A stretch of DNA of 64,000 nt from Cryptomeria japonica (taxonomy: Eukaryota > Streptophyta > Pinopsida > Cupressales > Cupressaceae), in contig NC_081411.1 of assembly GCF_030272615.1 (NCBI RefSeq), forward strand, positions 38,260,140 through 38,324,139, read 5' to 3'. Positions 10,681 to 22,860 of this stretch are shown one piece after another. How positions within the stretch are numbered: the stretch's first letter is position 1; each line of letters begins with the position of its first letter. The position numbers and the translations under genes were made by a program. Under the pieces are notes generated by a model. The model was given only the letters and a program-made list of their open reading frames with translations. It did no database searches and was not told where the DNA came from.

Positions 10681-13004
10681 AGCGAATTGACAATTAAAAC
10701 TCAATATTTGACATCTTGCATAGTGACTAGAACAAGCCAGGGAACATTTAAGATCGCCTTCAAAAACATACAAAACACCCACCTAGAGTCCCGTGAATGC
10801 ATAAACACATTCACTGAAGATATGGAAATCAGACCCTCAAATGATTCTACATGACGGCAAAATTTTAATCGTCAAAATTGACCTCTTAGTTGTTTCAGTA
10901 AATGTGCATGTCAGAATCCTTTCAGAACTCACTATATCACTGCCTTGAATAAAATCAAACCTTGCTTTGGTCAACGAACACGTGTGCAAGAGGGATTTTC
11001 ACCAATCCACTTCCGTCACAAAATATTAAAGGTCAAAGATGAACCCTTTGAAACCTTCTGGCAATGCAGTGAACAAACCTTTACAAACTCTATCTGGTTT
11101 CAACTTAAAAAAATACTAACTTGAATGCTAAAGCTCTGCAATCTTGCAAAAGAGTATATTAATATGAGAAGAATCACAAGAGCGAATTCATTTCTCTTGA
11201 CAACCAACCAGATTCAAACTATTGATCCTGAAATTAGGTCTTCTGACAAACTTGACATTGTGCATACAGCAGATTTCAAAACAAACTGCATTTGCTTTTT
11301 ACTTGATAAAAATATCAAACGAGATATTGGTGATTTAAAAATTTACACAGGGCTACATTAATATGAGGAAAATTGCAAGAAACAACTAATTTTACTTGGC
11401 AATCCTCTGGCTCCTGAATATTAACCTCTGAAGTGGGCCATTCTGTCAGATTTACAAAGTACAGACAACAAATTATTCTTAGACCTTCCAATTTGGCATT
11501 TTCCAAACACGTCAAATATGACTATGGGGGCTAGAAATGGACATGGACACTTATTGATAACATATGAACATGATCCCAAAGTGGTTTTTCATGACAATAA
11601 CAGGACATCAAGTTATACATCTTCAAAGTGGGCTCCTCAATACATCATGGACACTTCAAATTTTGCGAAAATTTGGGGGTGCTAATAACACATTCTTCAA
11701 TTATTTCAGCATAAAAAATAACATTGAAACATATGCTTCTCATAAAAATCCCCTCTCAACGTGAGAAGCTATCTTGATTTGATAGAGATCCTTTGGGCTC
11801 CGGCACCTCCAGGCTCCAATATGATTGTGTTGATCCTTATTTTCCATGGGTAGCACTACACTCTCCAAACTTCCAATCAATAGAAATAATATGTGTGGCC
11901 ATGACAAAAAAAACTGAAAAGATATCGATTTCAACAAAAAAAATTCACGTAATAAATCTCTTCAATAGTATCCTTAATCCCAACACTCATTTTTCGACTA
12001 TTTGCATACCAAAAAACTATATATATTCTCACAAGTTATGATATGATTATAATGAATTCAAACCTCTGCCAACTACCATACCAGACAATTCATTTTACAC
12101 ATGGTATCTCTTTTAATGCCATAATTGAACACTTCCATAGTGGAAATATATTTATCACCACTAACTGACTGATGCAAATCTCCAAAACACAAATCACTAA
12201 ACACGCAACCTTCATTATGTGACATTAATCGGCATTTACAAAAATGAAAATCAATACTTGTCTTCACCACTTTTTATAGTATCCAACCACTTGCATATGA
12301 GAACATCCCCAACACCCCTTTTCATATAAAAGTATCCTCAACACCAGTAGACGGAACTCATTATAGAGTATAGTCAATCCGAGAAATAATCACCACCAGT
12401 AGGATAAGAAAATCGACTTCTGGCAATAATTAATGCTTACAGATCAAATACATATAATTACCGACTTAGGTCACAACTTCACTTACTCCCTGATGCCTTA
12501 TTTTTCTCAAGAACTTTTCCTGTTTGAATAACATGCCCTTTTCTTGGTACTTTTCTCTCTATCACTCTTGTAAACTTCAATTCTTCTCAAATCTCCAAAC
12601 ATGTGGGGTTTGAAGTGCTTTAGAAAAAGTTGAAAGAAATATATCGGTCGCTAAATTTGCCGTATGGACAATACCTCTGAAATATCAACACATTTTGTAG
12701 TACAACTCAAAGTTCATGTCATGGAACTGCTAGTCGTAGACTATGTGCAATGCCCATAGTAATACATTTACTAGAATGAATTCATCATTGTTGGAAAAGC
12801 TAAAAGGGATTTAATTTTTACTATAGATATTGAATATAAAGGAAATCGTAGATCTGTATGGATGAGCCACAGTATCAGGTTTATAGTGATTCGATGAATA
12901 AATCCTTTGGTCAAAGCATAAACACCACAATGACTCCGCCCACCATCCTCCCTCTTGACATAGTTCTAAAGCAATCTAAATACTCTAGGAATAGGAGCTA
13001 TGTT
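10681..13004. other. No gene seen; weak internal duplications
   Basis: Stops occur in all frames at coding-unlike density. Related words recur, such as AATGCTAAAG followed by CTGCAATCTT at 10617 and 11124, and CATTAATATGAG near 11160 and 11356. This hints at old imperfect duplication, possibly with the 5' flank of the PPR relic. No domain or RNA gene was recognised. Confidence 0.4.
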
Positions 13005-13018
13005 GGCTTTGATACCAA
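13005..13018 (-). promoter_or_regulatory. Possible Copia primer binding site, minus strand
   Basis: The reverse complement reads TTGGTATCAAAGCC, one base from the usual TTGGTATCAGAGCC that pairs with initiator tRNA-Met. A TG follows at 13021, as expected for an LTR border. No gag frame lies on its downstream (lower coordinate) side, so at best this marks a relic. The 13021-13425 stretch beyond would then be its LTR. Confidence 0.35.
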
Positions 13019-13425
13019 AATGAGATATAGAAAAAGTGTTTATAGAGGAGATATATAACTTTAACTAAAAAAATTCTTGTAACTATATAACATGCGTCGC
13101 CTAGTCATTGCAAAAAATAAGTGAAAGACAATGTAATACATCATTGTAACAAATTAGAATTGCTTCTTTGCCACTTGTACAATGGTAGAAATATTTTTCT
13201 TCTCTATGGAACAAGAGGTCTAGTGTTGTTTGTTGTGGCGTTAATGTCATGGTTACAAGATGATAGCACCTTAGTGGGGATAAGGGGATATCTAGTTACC
13301 TTGGCCATATAAGATGCTCAAGGTAGATGAAAAGTATCCTATATCATTATTAATAATGGTTCATAACATACTAAATCGATGAATAGATAGACAACTCACT
13401 TCCAAATAAAAATACAAGTGGCATA

Positions 13426-13819
13426 TTTTAGCGCTAGTTTTCATATCAGTTTACTATCAACTTGCATGATCCTTTATTCATTCTCTCTGTGAATAATGGA
13501 TCTCCTTTGTTCACTCCGAGAGAAACCAATTCATGCAAACAACATGTTAGTAAGCTAACTAATGCGTATAGTAACTAAATCATGTTTCTCCGCCTCTTTC
13601 ACCACCAGTGATTGTTTTGTATTCCACTGTAATTCTATGTTCATGCAGTGGCTATTTCTGTATTAATATGCAGTTTTACATAATGTAATATACAATGAAT
13701 TAATACAATTCCTTTCTTAGCTACTCTGTTTTATCTTCTGCATTGGATCTACAAGTTTGTCCTTTTTTTCTTATCTAGATCTATCTTGTGCTATGCAGCT
13801 ACAGCTACAAAATTTTACA
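13426..13819 (+). repeat. 5' LTR of the small non-autonomous element
   Basis: It begins TTTTAGCGCTAG, where the 3' LTR has TGTTAGCACTAG, so the first G is probably mutated. It ends TTTTACA directly before the primer site. It contains CTTGCATGATCC, AATAATGGATCTCC and a CTGTTTTATCTTCTGC block shared with the 3' LTR. Confidence 0.85.
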
Positions 13820-13831
13820 TTGTATCAGAGC
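13820..13831 (+). promoter_or_regulatory. Primer binding site, tRNA-iMet type
   Basis: TTGTATCAGAGC follows the 5' LTR directly and differs at one position from the standard plant Copia TGGTATCAGAGC. Confidence 0.75.
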
Positions 13832-14069
13832 GAGTTAGCTAGGAAGAAAAAGATAAACATTTTTATTTCAAGGCACTAAAGATAGAGCTATTTTAGTTTG
13901 GAATAACCATTGTATTGAAGGTTTTGTTTTTTTTAATCTTTTTGGAGATATGTTTAAGGAGTGAATGATGTATATGTATAATGGTTGTAGATAGAAGTAT
14001 TGTGGGAGCAATCAACATGGGCATGAATGGTGTCCCAATTTCTCACATAGTGCCTTTCTACTCTTTTTT

Positions 14070-14471
14070 GTGAATGCATCAGAATCGCAAGCTTCTCCTT
14101 CTCCACCTACAAAAACAGTTGAGGTACCTTCACCTTCACCTGCAAGTTTGATAGAGATCTTGGCTTCTTTGAATACTACTTCAGATTCTCTTCAACAGGT
14201 TCATTCTTGTCCTCTTGATGAGCAAGATATCATCCTATCAGACATTTATCATTTGTTTGTCGAATCTCTCTCTGATCATGATGAAAATTTTGAGGACACA
14301 TGCCTTCTCTCTAATGTCGTCTCACATCAAGTTGCATCTTCTTTTGGTTTGGATTCTCTTATTTTCTCTCAATCACTCCATGCTACTATCTTGATGCATC
14401 CTGAATCATATCCGAACAAATCTCACACTTCACTATTCACTGTTATGGAATCTTGTATGGTAGAGTCATAG
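14070..14471 (+). CDS. 133-codon Ser/Pro-rich ORF inside the non-autonomous element
   Basis: This is the only open frame of any length between the two LTRs of the small element. The N-terminus is Ser/Pro/Thr-rich (SPSPPTKTVEVPSPSP). The rest is acidic, with DEQDIILSDIYHLFVE and SDHDENFEDTCLL. I see no zinc knuckle, protease or integrase motif. The linker of Copia polyproteins between integrase and RT has a similar composition, so a captured linker or a divergent gag is possible; a chance ORF is less likely at this length. The ATG at 14070 is simply the first in the frame. Function unknown. Confidence 0.4.
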   Translation: MNASESQASPSPPTKTVEVPSPSPASLIEILASLNTTSDSLQQVHSCPLDEQDIILSDIYHLFVESLSDHDENFEDTCLLSNVVSHQVASSFGLDSLIFSQSLHATILMHPESYPNKSHTSLFTVMESCMVES

Positions 14472-14840
14472 TTCAACATTGGATTGGAAAAACATAAGTA
14501 TTTTTCATAACCATTCATCTTGATTCCTTCATACATTTCACTTGAGTGGGAATTCAGCAGTTTGGTAGCTTGAGGTTTCTATCTTCCAAAAGGAAGAGGC
14601 ATCATTTGTTGCAAGGGAACCTACTACAGCATTCACTTTGCTACATTCTATATTGACATTCTTTCTCTTCTTTATGAAGGCACAAATAGCCACTTTCTAC
14701 AAGACCTTCTTTGGTTGCAAGACATTGTAGCATATTAAGTGTAATGTAGAGTTAGGGTTTATTTTGAGAGGGGTTTTGTTCCCACTCGATTTTTCCTCTT
14801 TCCTCTCTTTTTTCATCTCTTCTATCTCATTAGTTAGACT

Positions 14841-14850
14841 TAAGGGGGGG
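14841..14850 (+). promoter_or_regulatory. Polypurine tract
   Basis: TAAGGGGGGG directly precedes the TGTTAGCAC start of the 3' LTR, the expected place for plus-strand priming. Confidence 0.8.
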
Positions 14851-15016
14851 TGTTAGCACTAGTTTGCATGTCAGTTTACTATCAACTTGCATGATCCTTC
14901 ATTTGTTCTCTCCATGAATAATGGATCTCCTCTGTTCACTACCAGAGCAACCAATTCATGCAAACAACATGTTAGTAAGATAACTAATGCATACAGTAAG
15001 TTAATCACATTTCTCT
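14851..15016 (+). repeat. 3' LTR of the small element, left piece
   Basis: TGTTAGCACTAG onward matches the 5' LTR up to CACATTTCTC, where the nested Copia starts. The last five bases (TCTCT, 15012-15016) are one copy of the Copia target duplication. Confidence 0.85.
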
Positions 15017-16162
15017 TGTTAGGAATCGAAAGGACAATTGAGAGGGGGGGTTGGTGAATCAGTTGCGAACCAGTTATATATAAATTATAAATAAAAATAG
15101 ATTATTCCAATTTAAACCTTAATTCCAGTAAACCAAACTTAAATGCTGGTGAGATAGATTAATAGTTATAACAGTACCGGTATAACTTAATGCATGAAAC
15201 AAAAAGAGAAACAATATCCACAACACATGACACAAAGATTTTGACGTGGAAACCCAGTAAGGGGAAAAACCATAGTGGGAAATCTTACCCACAATCAGAT
15301 GATACTACTATAGATAGTAAGTGTATACAAATGGGGTCTACACATGCAGAAAGGCCAACCGCCTAGAGCTCACTACTCAATCACCAAATAGGAATCACAC
15401 TGACTATAATTGGATGGTTAAATCTAATGATAATGTACCGCTCAAGATAGCATCTGCAATGTTGGATTCAATACCATTTTAAGCTCTGAACATGAGTGTC
15501 AAATCACTTTCATAAGCTTCCTTCAACCTTCAGATAATGCTTGTGTGATTCACACAAACATCTTCTTATTTTCGCTCTTAAATATTCGCTCATACCATTA
15601 CTATATCCATGTACATATTCAATCTTCAATAAGATCTTACATCTATACAAAACCTAAGACCAAATATTAAGGTCAACTCAATAAAGATATTACAATTAAA
15701 ACCAATTATAAACAAGTCTTGATGTGATACAATATGTCAGCTCAATACAATTTCAATCAATAAACAATTTCCAAAAAGTGTCGTGCTGATCTGGAATAGA
15801 TATCATGTACTGCTCCATAACCTAGACCTATCTGGTGGTTAAGACAAATGTGTCAACCCGATTAGACCAATAAGAAAAACACCAAATCCAAACATCCAAT
15901 CCATGTCTTCGACATAACCAAATGATCTCCAGATGATAACAAGCCATGATCACTACTGGTGAACAATATAACCTACTGGTGAAGCATATACCGGTGACTG
16001 TGCATAAGCCAATATCCAAGTCCGGACCACAATGTGTTAGTTCAACAATAAACCAATATAACCATAGTGCCAAATCAATAATGTAGACCTCCAAGAAGAT
16101 AAGTGTTGACATGAATGACAAAACCAATGCAACACATGACGAAGTCATCCATAATACCAACA
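15017..16162 (-). repeat. 3' LTR of the nested Copia
   Basis: 1146 bp, bounded by TG at 15017 and CCAACA at 16162 on the plus strand, so TGTTGG...CTAACA on its own strand. It is colinear with 20564-22242 except for the missing internal duplication. Confidence 0.88.
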
Positions 16163-16413
16163 ATCTCCCAAAATAGATTAATACAAAGTTCTGTGTCAAA
16201 ACAGAAACCATATAACAAAAAATATATCTCTCCAAAGTACAGTGCTTTTCCATATATATATCTCTCCCCATTTGACATCAAATGCCAAAGCAGTTAAGAA
16301 TAAAAACATAACATACAGCTAACTACTCCCCCTGAGCAGTAGCTCTTCTCCATCAAAGGTGGAAAAAAAGATTTTCTGATAGTTTCCACCGGTTTGATGT
16401 CAATCTTCATCTT

Positions 16414-17880
16414 TCAAGTCTCTGTTAGTGGGGAGATTACACCAAGCTTCTCTCTGAGATATTCAAATTTTTCCTTAGGCAAAGGCTTAGTAAAGATATC
16501 TACAATTTTCTCTTTAGTATTCACATAAACCAATCTCACTTCATTTGCTTCAACATTCTCGTTCAGAAAATTATACTTAATAGAAACATGTTTTGTCTTA
16601 GAGTGAAATAGCAGATTCTTTATATCAATTGCTATTGAATTATCATTAGAAATAATTATTGGTTCTTTGCATATTACCTTTATATCCTTCAACATTTGCT
16701 TGATCCATAATACCTGAGTACAATTAATTGCCGATGCAACATATTTTGATTTTGCTGTAGATAATGATGTGCAAGTCTGCTTCTTACTGATCCATGAAAT
16801 TAACCTTTTGCCAAGAAAGAATTCTCTACTAGTGGTACTCTTTCTATCATCTACATCTTCTGACCAATTAGCATTTGTCTATGCACATAATTCAAAATTG
16901 TTATCCTTAGGATACCATAAACCAAAATTTGTTGTGCCTTGTAGGTACCGAAAAATCCTTTACTCTGCTAATTCATGATTTTCTTTAGGATTTCTTTGAA
17001 ATCTAGATACAATACATACTTTATTCATTATATCAGGTTTGGTTTGTGTCAAATATAGTAATCCTCTAATCATAGATTTGGACCTTGTTGGATTACTAGG
17101 AGCTAAATCATCTTTCAATGTCAATTTGTTAGTTGTAGTCATAGGAGTGCTTAGCGGTTTGGAGTTTTCCATACCAAATTTCTTCAAAAGTTCCTTCAAG
17201 TATTTTGTTTGACATATGAATATACCTTTATCTGTTTGTAAAATCTGCAAAATTGTTTTTCTCTCCAATCATAGACATTTCAAATTGTTCTTGCATCTTG
17301 TTAGCAATGTCTTTACATAATCCATCTTCACCTCCAAAATTGATATCATCTACAAATACTTCAATAACCAAAATATCATCATTGGTAACTTTGTAATACA
17401 AATTACCATCAACATTACCATTTGTGTAACCAAGCTTTAGAAGATATTTATTTAATCTAGCATACCAAGATCTAGGAGTTTGCTTCAATCCATATAAAAC
17501 TTTCCGTAACCTCCAAACCATATACTTATCATCTATCAATGAAAATCCATCAGGTTGTTCAATGTAAACTTCCTCCTTAAGATCTCCATTCAAAAATGCA
17601 CATTTTACATCCATCTGATAAACTTTATAGTTCTTATGAGTTGCAAAAGCAAAAAATAGTCTAACTTCCTCCATTCTAGCTACCGGTGCAAAGGTTTCAT
17701 TATAATCTTTACAAACTAATCTTGCTTTGTTTCTGATTACTTCACTATCCTCATTAAGTTTATTTCTATATACCCATTTCATTCCTATTAGATTTTTGTC
17801 TTTAGGCCAGGGAACTAATGTCTGAGTGTTATTCTTTTCAATCTGTTCTAGTTCTTCTTCCATTACTTTTATCCAATGTT
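16414..17880 (-). pseudogene. Copia reverse transcriptase and RNase H of the nested element
   Basis: RT motifs in order are [56 protein letters not shown] and FVDDINFGG. The catalytic box reads FVDD rather than the usual YVDD. A frameshift near 17250 moves into LSTPMTTTNKL and GLLYLTQTKPDI (17268-16960). RNase H is broken between 16960 and 16700. Its last part (16695-16414) keeps NDNSIAIDIKN, SKTKHVSIKYNF and DIFTKPLPKEKF. In life this would copy element RNA into cDNA; here it is inactive. Confidence 0.9.
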
Positions 17881-18179
17881 TATCTTAAATAGCTTCAACA
17901 ATTGATGCTAGTTCAACTTGAGAAATTAAACATACCTCTTCATTTGCCAATCTTCCTCTAGTCATAATACCTTGATTTTTATTTCCAATTATTTGATTCT
18001 CTGAATGATTCAATCTTACATACCTGGGTTTATTTTGATTCACATGTTGTTGTTCTTTAGTCACTGTTGAGTTTTATGATGATGCCGGTGTGATTGGGTC
18101 TTCACTCTATACCGGTGCAATCTGTGTCAGCTCATTTATAATCATTTCAACTGTTGGTTCTATAGATCTTGGTACTCCT

Positions 18180-19480
18180 CTAAAATATTTATCTATCTTC
18201 ACATTAGTACTTTCAATGATTCTCTGCAATCTTTTATTATAACATCTATATGCCTTATTTCTAGATGAATAACCAATAAATATTCCTTTATCACTTCTAG
18301 GATCAAATTTGTCAATATACTCATCTCTCCTAATATAGCATTTCCTTCAAAATATTCTGAAATACTTAAGAGTAGGAGTATGACCAAACCATAGTTCATA
18401 AGGGGTCTTACTGATTTCACTTTTGATGTGAGCTCTATTGAAAGTATAAACTGTTGTGTTCACTACTTCTCTCTAGTACACATGAGGTAGATTTGCTTCC
18501 ATCATCATGGTTTTTGTTGCATCCTTAATAGTTATGTTCTTATCTTCCACAACTCCATTCTGTTGGGGTGTTTGGGGTGCTGATAGTTGTCTTTTGATTC
18601 CATTCACTTTAAAAAATGCATTAAATTCTCTAGATATAAATTCTCCTCCTTGATTTGATCTCAAACATTCGATTTTCTTTTTGGTTTCATTCTCTGCCAT
18701 TGCCTTGTATATATTGAATTTCCCAAAAGCTTCTGATTTCTCCCTGAGAAAAGTAACCCAACACATTCTAGAATAATCATCAATTATTAGCATAAAGTAT
18801 CTATCACCTTGTAGACTTCTTGTTCTTGTTGGACCACATAAATTAGTATGAATTAAATCAAGAGTATTATTAGATTTCTCAGAAATGCTCTTAAATGTTG
18901 TTCTAACTTGCTTTCCCATTTGCCATTCCTTACATACTGGATTATGAGGTTTCACAATATTAGGTAAATCCCTTATTGCCTTAGTAGAACTGATCTTTAC
19001 AATGCAATCAAAATTCACATGAAAGAGTCTTTTATGCCATAACCAACTTTCATCAATGTGTCCAATCAAGTATGTCTTATCATTGGTATTCAAGTGAAAG
19101 ATATTACCTTTAGTCTGATTACTAGTTGCAATCTCCAATCTAGTTCTATTTATGATTTTGCATTTTCCATTCTTAAACTCTAACTAAAATCCTTTTTCCA
19201 CTAACTGACCAACACTCAAAAGATTATGCTTTAAGCCTTCAACACAGTAAACATTGTCAGTATTATGCCTCTTCCTTTGATTAAACAAGCTTTATCATCT
19301 CCCAATATTACTAGACCTCCATGAATTTCCTTAAAAGATAAGAATTTTATTTTATCACCAGTCATATGATGTGAGCATCCACTATCTGTTATCCATTCAT
19401 TTTTTTCTTCAATTTTAGCTGGCAGTGCTTGCTCTATTGGTTTGACAATAGGAGCTAGTTGATCTTTTTTTATTGCAACA
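18180..19480 (-). pseudogene. Copia protease and integrase of the nested element
   Basis: The protease active site DSGCSHHMTG is visible near 19400-19360, in a different frame from gag. The pre-integrase segment (WLWHKRLFHVN) and integrase core follow in the ORF 19138-18473. The core has DLIHTNLCGP, IIDDYSRMCWVTFL and SNQGGEF, giving the D-D part of the D,D35E triad, then APQTPQQNGVVEDKN with the expected Glu. The C-terminal part continues past a stop at 18473 with TPYELWFGHTP and FIGYSSRNKAYRCYN to about 18180. Stops and frame changes make it non-functional. Confidence 0.88.
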
Positions 19481-19567
19481 AATGCCCATCCACTATCTAT
19501 TGGATCTTCATCAAAGTTATCTGTAACACCTTTATCTGCATAGTAACATGACTTATCTTTGTTTTTC

Positions 19568-20506
19568 TTAAATTTGTATCTGATATTCAGGGTTAGACTT
19601 ATATGTTCTTTTTGCTTCCTCCCTTAATCTTGCATGTCTATCAGGACACCGATAAGCTATATGACCAATTTTATTGCAATTAAAACATTTAAAAAGTGCT
19701 TTACCTTCATACTTACTTCCTACCGGACCTTTAGGCATCTTTCTTGCAAATAAGGCTTCAAGTTCTTCATTTTCCCTTCTCATATCTTCAAGTTCTTTTG
19801 CATAAAGTGCTTTCCAATCAGATTTGTCAGATGATGATGATGCTAATGCTAATGATGATTCTTTGAAACCTAAATTAGTCTTGACTGTAGCAACATGACC
19901 AAACTCTTCAAGCTCAAATGCAGAAAGTTTTCCAACCAAAGTATCTCTAGAAATTGATGTATTAGGCATTGTTCTCAACTCATTAATAACAGTCACTTTC
20001 ATTTTGTAAGCCGGTGGAAAAGCTCTTAAAACTTTTGAAACAATTTCATATTCACTTAAAGATCCTCCACAGCATTGTATTGCTAAAACAATTTCATTAA
20101 CTCTTTCCATAAATGCATAAATTCTTTCATCTTACTCCATTTTTATATTTTCATATCTTACTCGATAACATTCCAATTTTGCAATCTTGATAGTGGTATC
20201 TCTTTCATTCAATGTTTCTAGTTTATCCCAAATAGCTTTAGCAATAGATCGGTCTAATAATCCCATGATTTCCTAATCTGATAATGCACTTAGAAGTGCT
20301 TCTCTTGCTTTGCAATCATTCTCCAAGTCCTTAGCCAATATCGGTGGATGAGGTTGATTCTGAATAGGACCAACATAGCCATTCTTTGTAACATCCCATA
20401 TATCTCTTCCAATGCAGTTCAGATGTGTTTCCATTCTGATCTTCCATATACCATAGTTAGTTCCATCAAGTTTTGGACTGTCCTTCTTGAAAATATTTGT
20501 TGCCAT
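19568..20506 (-). pseudogene. Copia gag of the nested element
   Basis: One frame runs from the ATG at 20506 to the stop at 19568, broken by in-frame stops near 20273 and 20140. It starts MATNIFKKDSPKLDGTNYG, the usual entry of Copia gag (UBN2-type) proteins, continues with VLRAFPPAYKMKV, and ends with a CCHC zinc knuckle CFNCNKIGHIAYRCPD (about 19687-19640) that binds RNA. Length and order are normal for a plant Copia gag, which forms the particle that packages element RNA. The start lies about 45 bp after the primer site. Confidence 0.88.
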
Positions 20507-20548
20507 AGGATCTCCTCAACCTGTTAGGCTTCTATAAAAAGAGGACTC

Positions 20549-20562
20549 AACTCTAATACCAA
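20549..20562 (-). promoter_or_regulatory. Primer binding site of the nested Copia
   Basis: The minus strand reads TTGGTATTAGAGTT next to the LTR end, a decayed form of the tRNA-iMet site TTGGTATCAGAGCC. Confidence 0.75.
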
Positions 20563-20563
20563 T

Positions 20564-22242
20564 TTTTAGGAACCGGAAGGACAACTGAGAGGGGGGGGGG
20601 TGGTGAATCAGTTGTGAACCAGTTATATATAAATTATAAATTAAAACAAATTATTCCAAATTAAACCTTAATACCGATAAACCAAACTTAAATGCCAGTG
20701 AGACAAATTAATAGTTATAGTAGTACAGGTATAACTTAATGCATGAAATAGAAAGAGAAACAACATCCATAATACATGACACAAAGATTTTGACGTGGAA
20801 ACCCAGTAAGGGGAAAAACCATGGTGGGAAACCTTACCCACAATTAGATGATACTACTGCAGATAGTAAGTGTATACAAATGGGGTCTGCACATGCAGAA
20901 AGGCCAACCGCCCAGAGCTCACTGCTCAATCACAAAATAGGAGTAACACTAACTACAATTGGATGGTTAAATCCAATGATAATGTACTACTCAAGATAGC
21001 ATCTGCAATGTTGGATTCAATACCAGTTTAAGCTCTAAACATAAGTGCCACAACACTTTCATAACCTTCCTTCAACCTTCAGATAATGTCTACGTGATTC
21101 GCATGAGGATCTGCTTATTTTCGCTCCTTAATATTTACTCATACCATTTCAATATCCATGTACATATCCGATCTTCAATAAGATCTTACATTTATACAAA
21201 ACCTAAGACCAAATGTTAAGATCAGCCCACTAAATATATTACAATTATAATCAATTACAAACAAGTCTTGATGTGATACAATATGTCGGCTCAATACAAT
21301 TTCAATCAATAAACCATTCCCAAAACATGTCGTGTTGATCAGGAATAGATATCATATACCAGTCGGTGGAAAACCTTACCCACAATCAGATGATACTACT
21401 GTAGATAGTAAGTGTATACAAATGGGGTCTGCACATGTAGAAAGGCCAACCGCCTAGAGCTCACTGCTCAATCACAAAATAGGAGTAACACTAACTACAA
21501 TTGGATGGTTAAATCCAATGATAATGTACTACTCAAGATAGCATCTGCAATGTTGGATTCAATACCAGTTTAAGCTCTGAACATGAGTGCCAAAACACTT
21601 TCATAACCTTCCTTCAACCTTCAGATAATGTCTACATGATTCGCACAAGGATCTGCTTATTTTTGCTCTTCAATATTTGCTCATACCATTTCAATATCCA
21701 TGTACATATCCGATCTTCAATAAGATCTTACATTTATACAAAACCTAAGACCAAATGTTAAGATCAGCCCACTAAAGATATTACAATTATAATCAATTAC
21801 AAACAAGTCTTGATGTGATACAATATGTCGGCTCAATACAATTTCAATCAATAAACCATTCCCAAAACATGTCGTGCTGATCATGAATAGATATCATATA
21901 CCGGTCCATAACCTAGACCTATCTATCAGTTAAGGCAAATGTGTCGACCCGATTAGACCAATAAGGAAAATACCAAATCCAAACATCCAATCCATGTCTT
22001 CGACATAACCAAATGATAACAAGTTATCATCACTGTCGGTGAACAATATAACCTATCGATGAAGCATATATGGGTGACTATGCATAAGCTAATATCCAAG
22101 TTGGGACCACAATGTGCCAGTTCAACAATAAACCAATATAACCATGGTGCCAAATCAATGATGTAGACTTCCAAGAAGATAAGTGTTGACATCAATGACA
22201 AAACCAATGCAACACATGACGAAGTCATCCATAATACCAACA
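20564..22242 (-). repeat. 5' LTR of the nested Copia, with internal duplication
   Basis: 1679 bp. The inner end reads CCTAAAA next to the primer site, where the other LTR has CCTAACA. The outer end is CCAACA at 22242. It holds a direct duplication (20831-21355 and 21373-21897) absent from the 3' LTR. Confidence 0.88.
20831..21897. repeat. Tandem duplication of about 542 bp inside one LTR
   Basis: The segment starting ACCTTACCCACAATTAGATG at 20831 recurs at 21373 with few substitutions, through ATAGATATCATATACC in both copies. The partner LTR has it once. It therefore arose after, or during, insertion of this copy. Confidence 0.88.
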
Positions 22243-22475
22243 TCTCCGCCTCTTTCACCGGTAGTGATTGTCTTTGATTCCACCATAATTCTATGTTCAT
22301 GTGGTGGCTATTTCTATATTAATATGCAGTCTTGCATAATGTAATATACAATGAATTAATACAATTCCTTTCTTAGCTGCTCTGTTTTATCTTCTACATT
22401 GGATCTGCAAGTTTGTCTTTTTTTTCTTAGCTAGATCGATCTTGTGCTATGTAGCTACAACTGCAAAATTTTAAA
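22243..22475 (+). repeat. 3' LTR of the small element, right piece
   Basis: TCTCCGCCTCTTTCACC resumes exactly where the left piece stops, when aligned to 13589 onward of the 5' LTR. TCTCC (22243-22247) is the second target duplication copy. The piece ends near TTTTAAA at 22475. Confidence 0.85.
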
Positions 22476-22860
22476 CGTATATCTTTAGTTTCTCATTCTT
22501 ATTATTTTTTTTTTTAATGAAAATAAAATGTTAAATAATTTTTAAGAAAACTAAAATTATATTTATTTATTTTTATTTAATCTTATAGATACTATTAATT
22601 TTTCACATATTATTCTATGCAATTTCTCTAATATGATGCATTTTTTTTATCAATGATGATAATTGTTATAAAAAAATTAAGCCTAATAGAGCATGATTTG
22701 AAGTAATGATAATGATTTATAATATTCTATTTCTATGAAAGGATAAATAACTCCCTCACTTGTAAAGGAAGTGGAAGTGGTTGGTATCTTTAATTTCCTA
22801 GTCTTGCTATATACTTGATAAGAAAATGAAATGTTCAACAAATTTTCAAGAAAAATGAAA
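22476..22860. other. AT-rich spacer, nothing recognised
   Basis: T-rich and A-rich runs without coding signal, between the small LTR element and the tandem repeats. Confidence 0.4.

Larger units (their letters stand above)
15017..22242 (-). mobile_element. Nested Ty1/copia element, full length but dead
   Basis: On the minus strand the order is LTR (20564-22242), primer site, gag, protease, integrase, RT, RNase H, LTR (15017-16162), which is the Copia order. Target duplications TCTCT (15012-15016) and TCTCC (22243-22247) flank it. The polypurine side reads TTTTGGGAGATTG before TGTTGG. All coding parts carry stops or frameshifts. One LTR is about 530 bp longer than the other because of an internal tandem duplication. 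Confidence 0.92.
13426..22475 (+). mobile_element. Small non-autonomous LTR element, split by a nested Copia
   Basis: Two LTRs of about 394 bp flank a 1.03-kb interior with a primer site, one short ORF and a purine-rich tract, but no pol gene. The 3' LTR is cut in two (14851-15016 and 22243-22475) by the minus-strand Copia element 15017-22242. Joined in order, the pieces match the intact 5' LTR (13426-13819) along its length. The host-site duplication may be GCATA (13421-13425) against GTATA just after 22475. It must have been moved by proteins from another element. Confidence 0.85.

Noticed and set aside
15828-16281. Minus-strand ORFs of 147 and 68 codons, and the similar one at 21953-22300
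   Set aside because: They lie inside the Copia LTRs, where coding is not expected, and occur in both LTRs because these are repeats.
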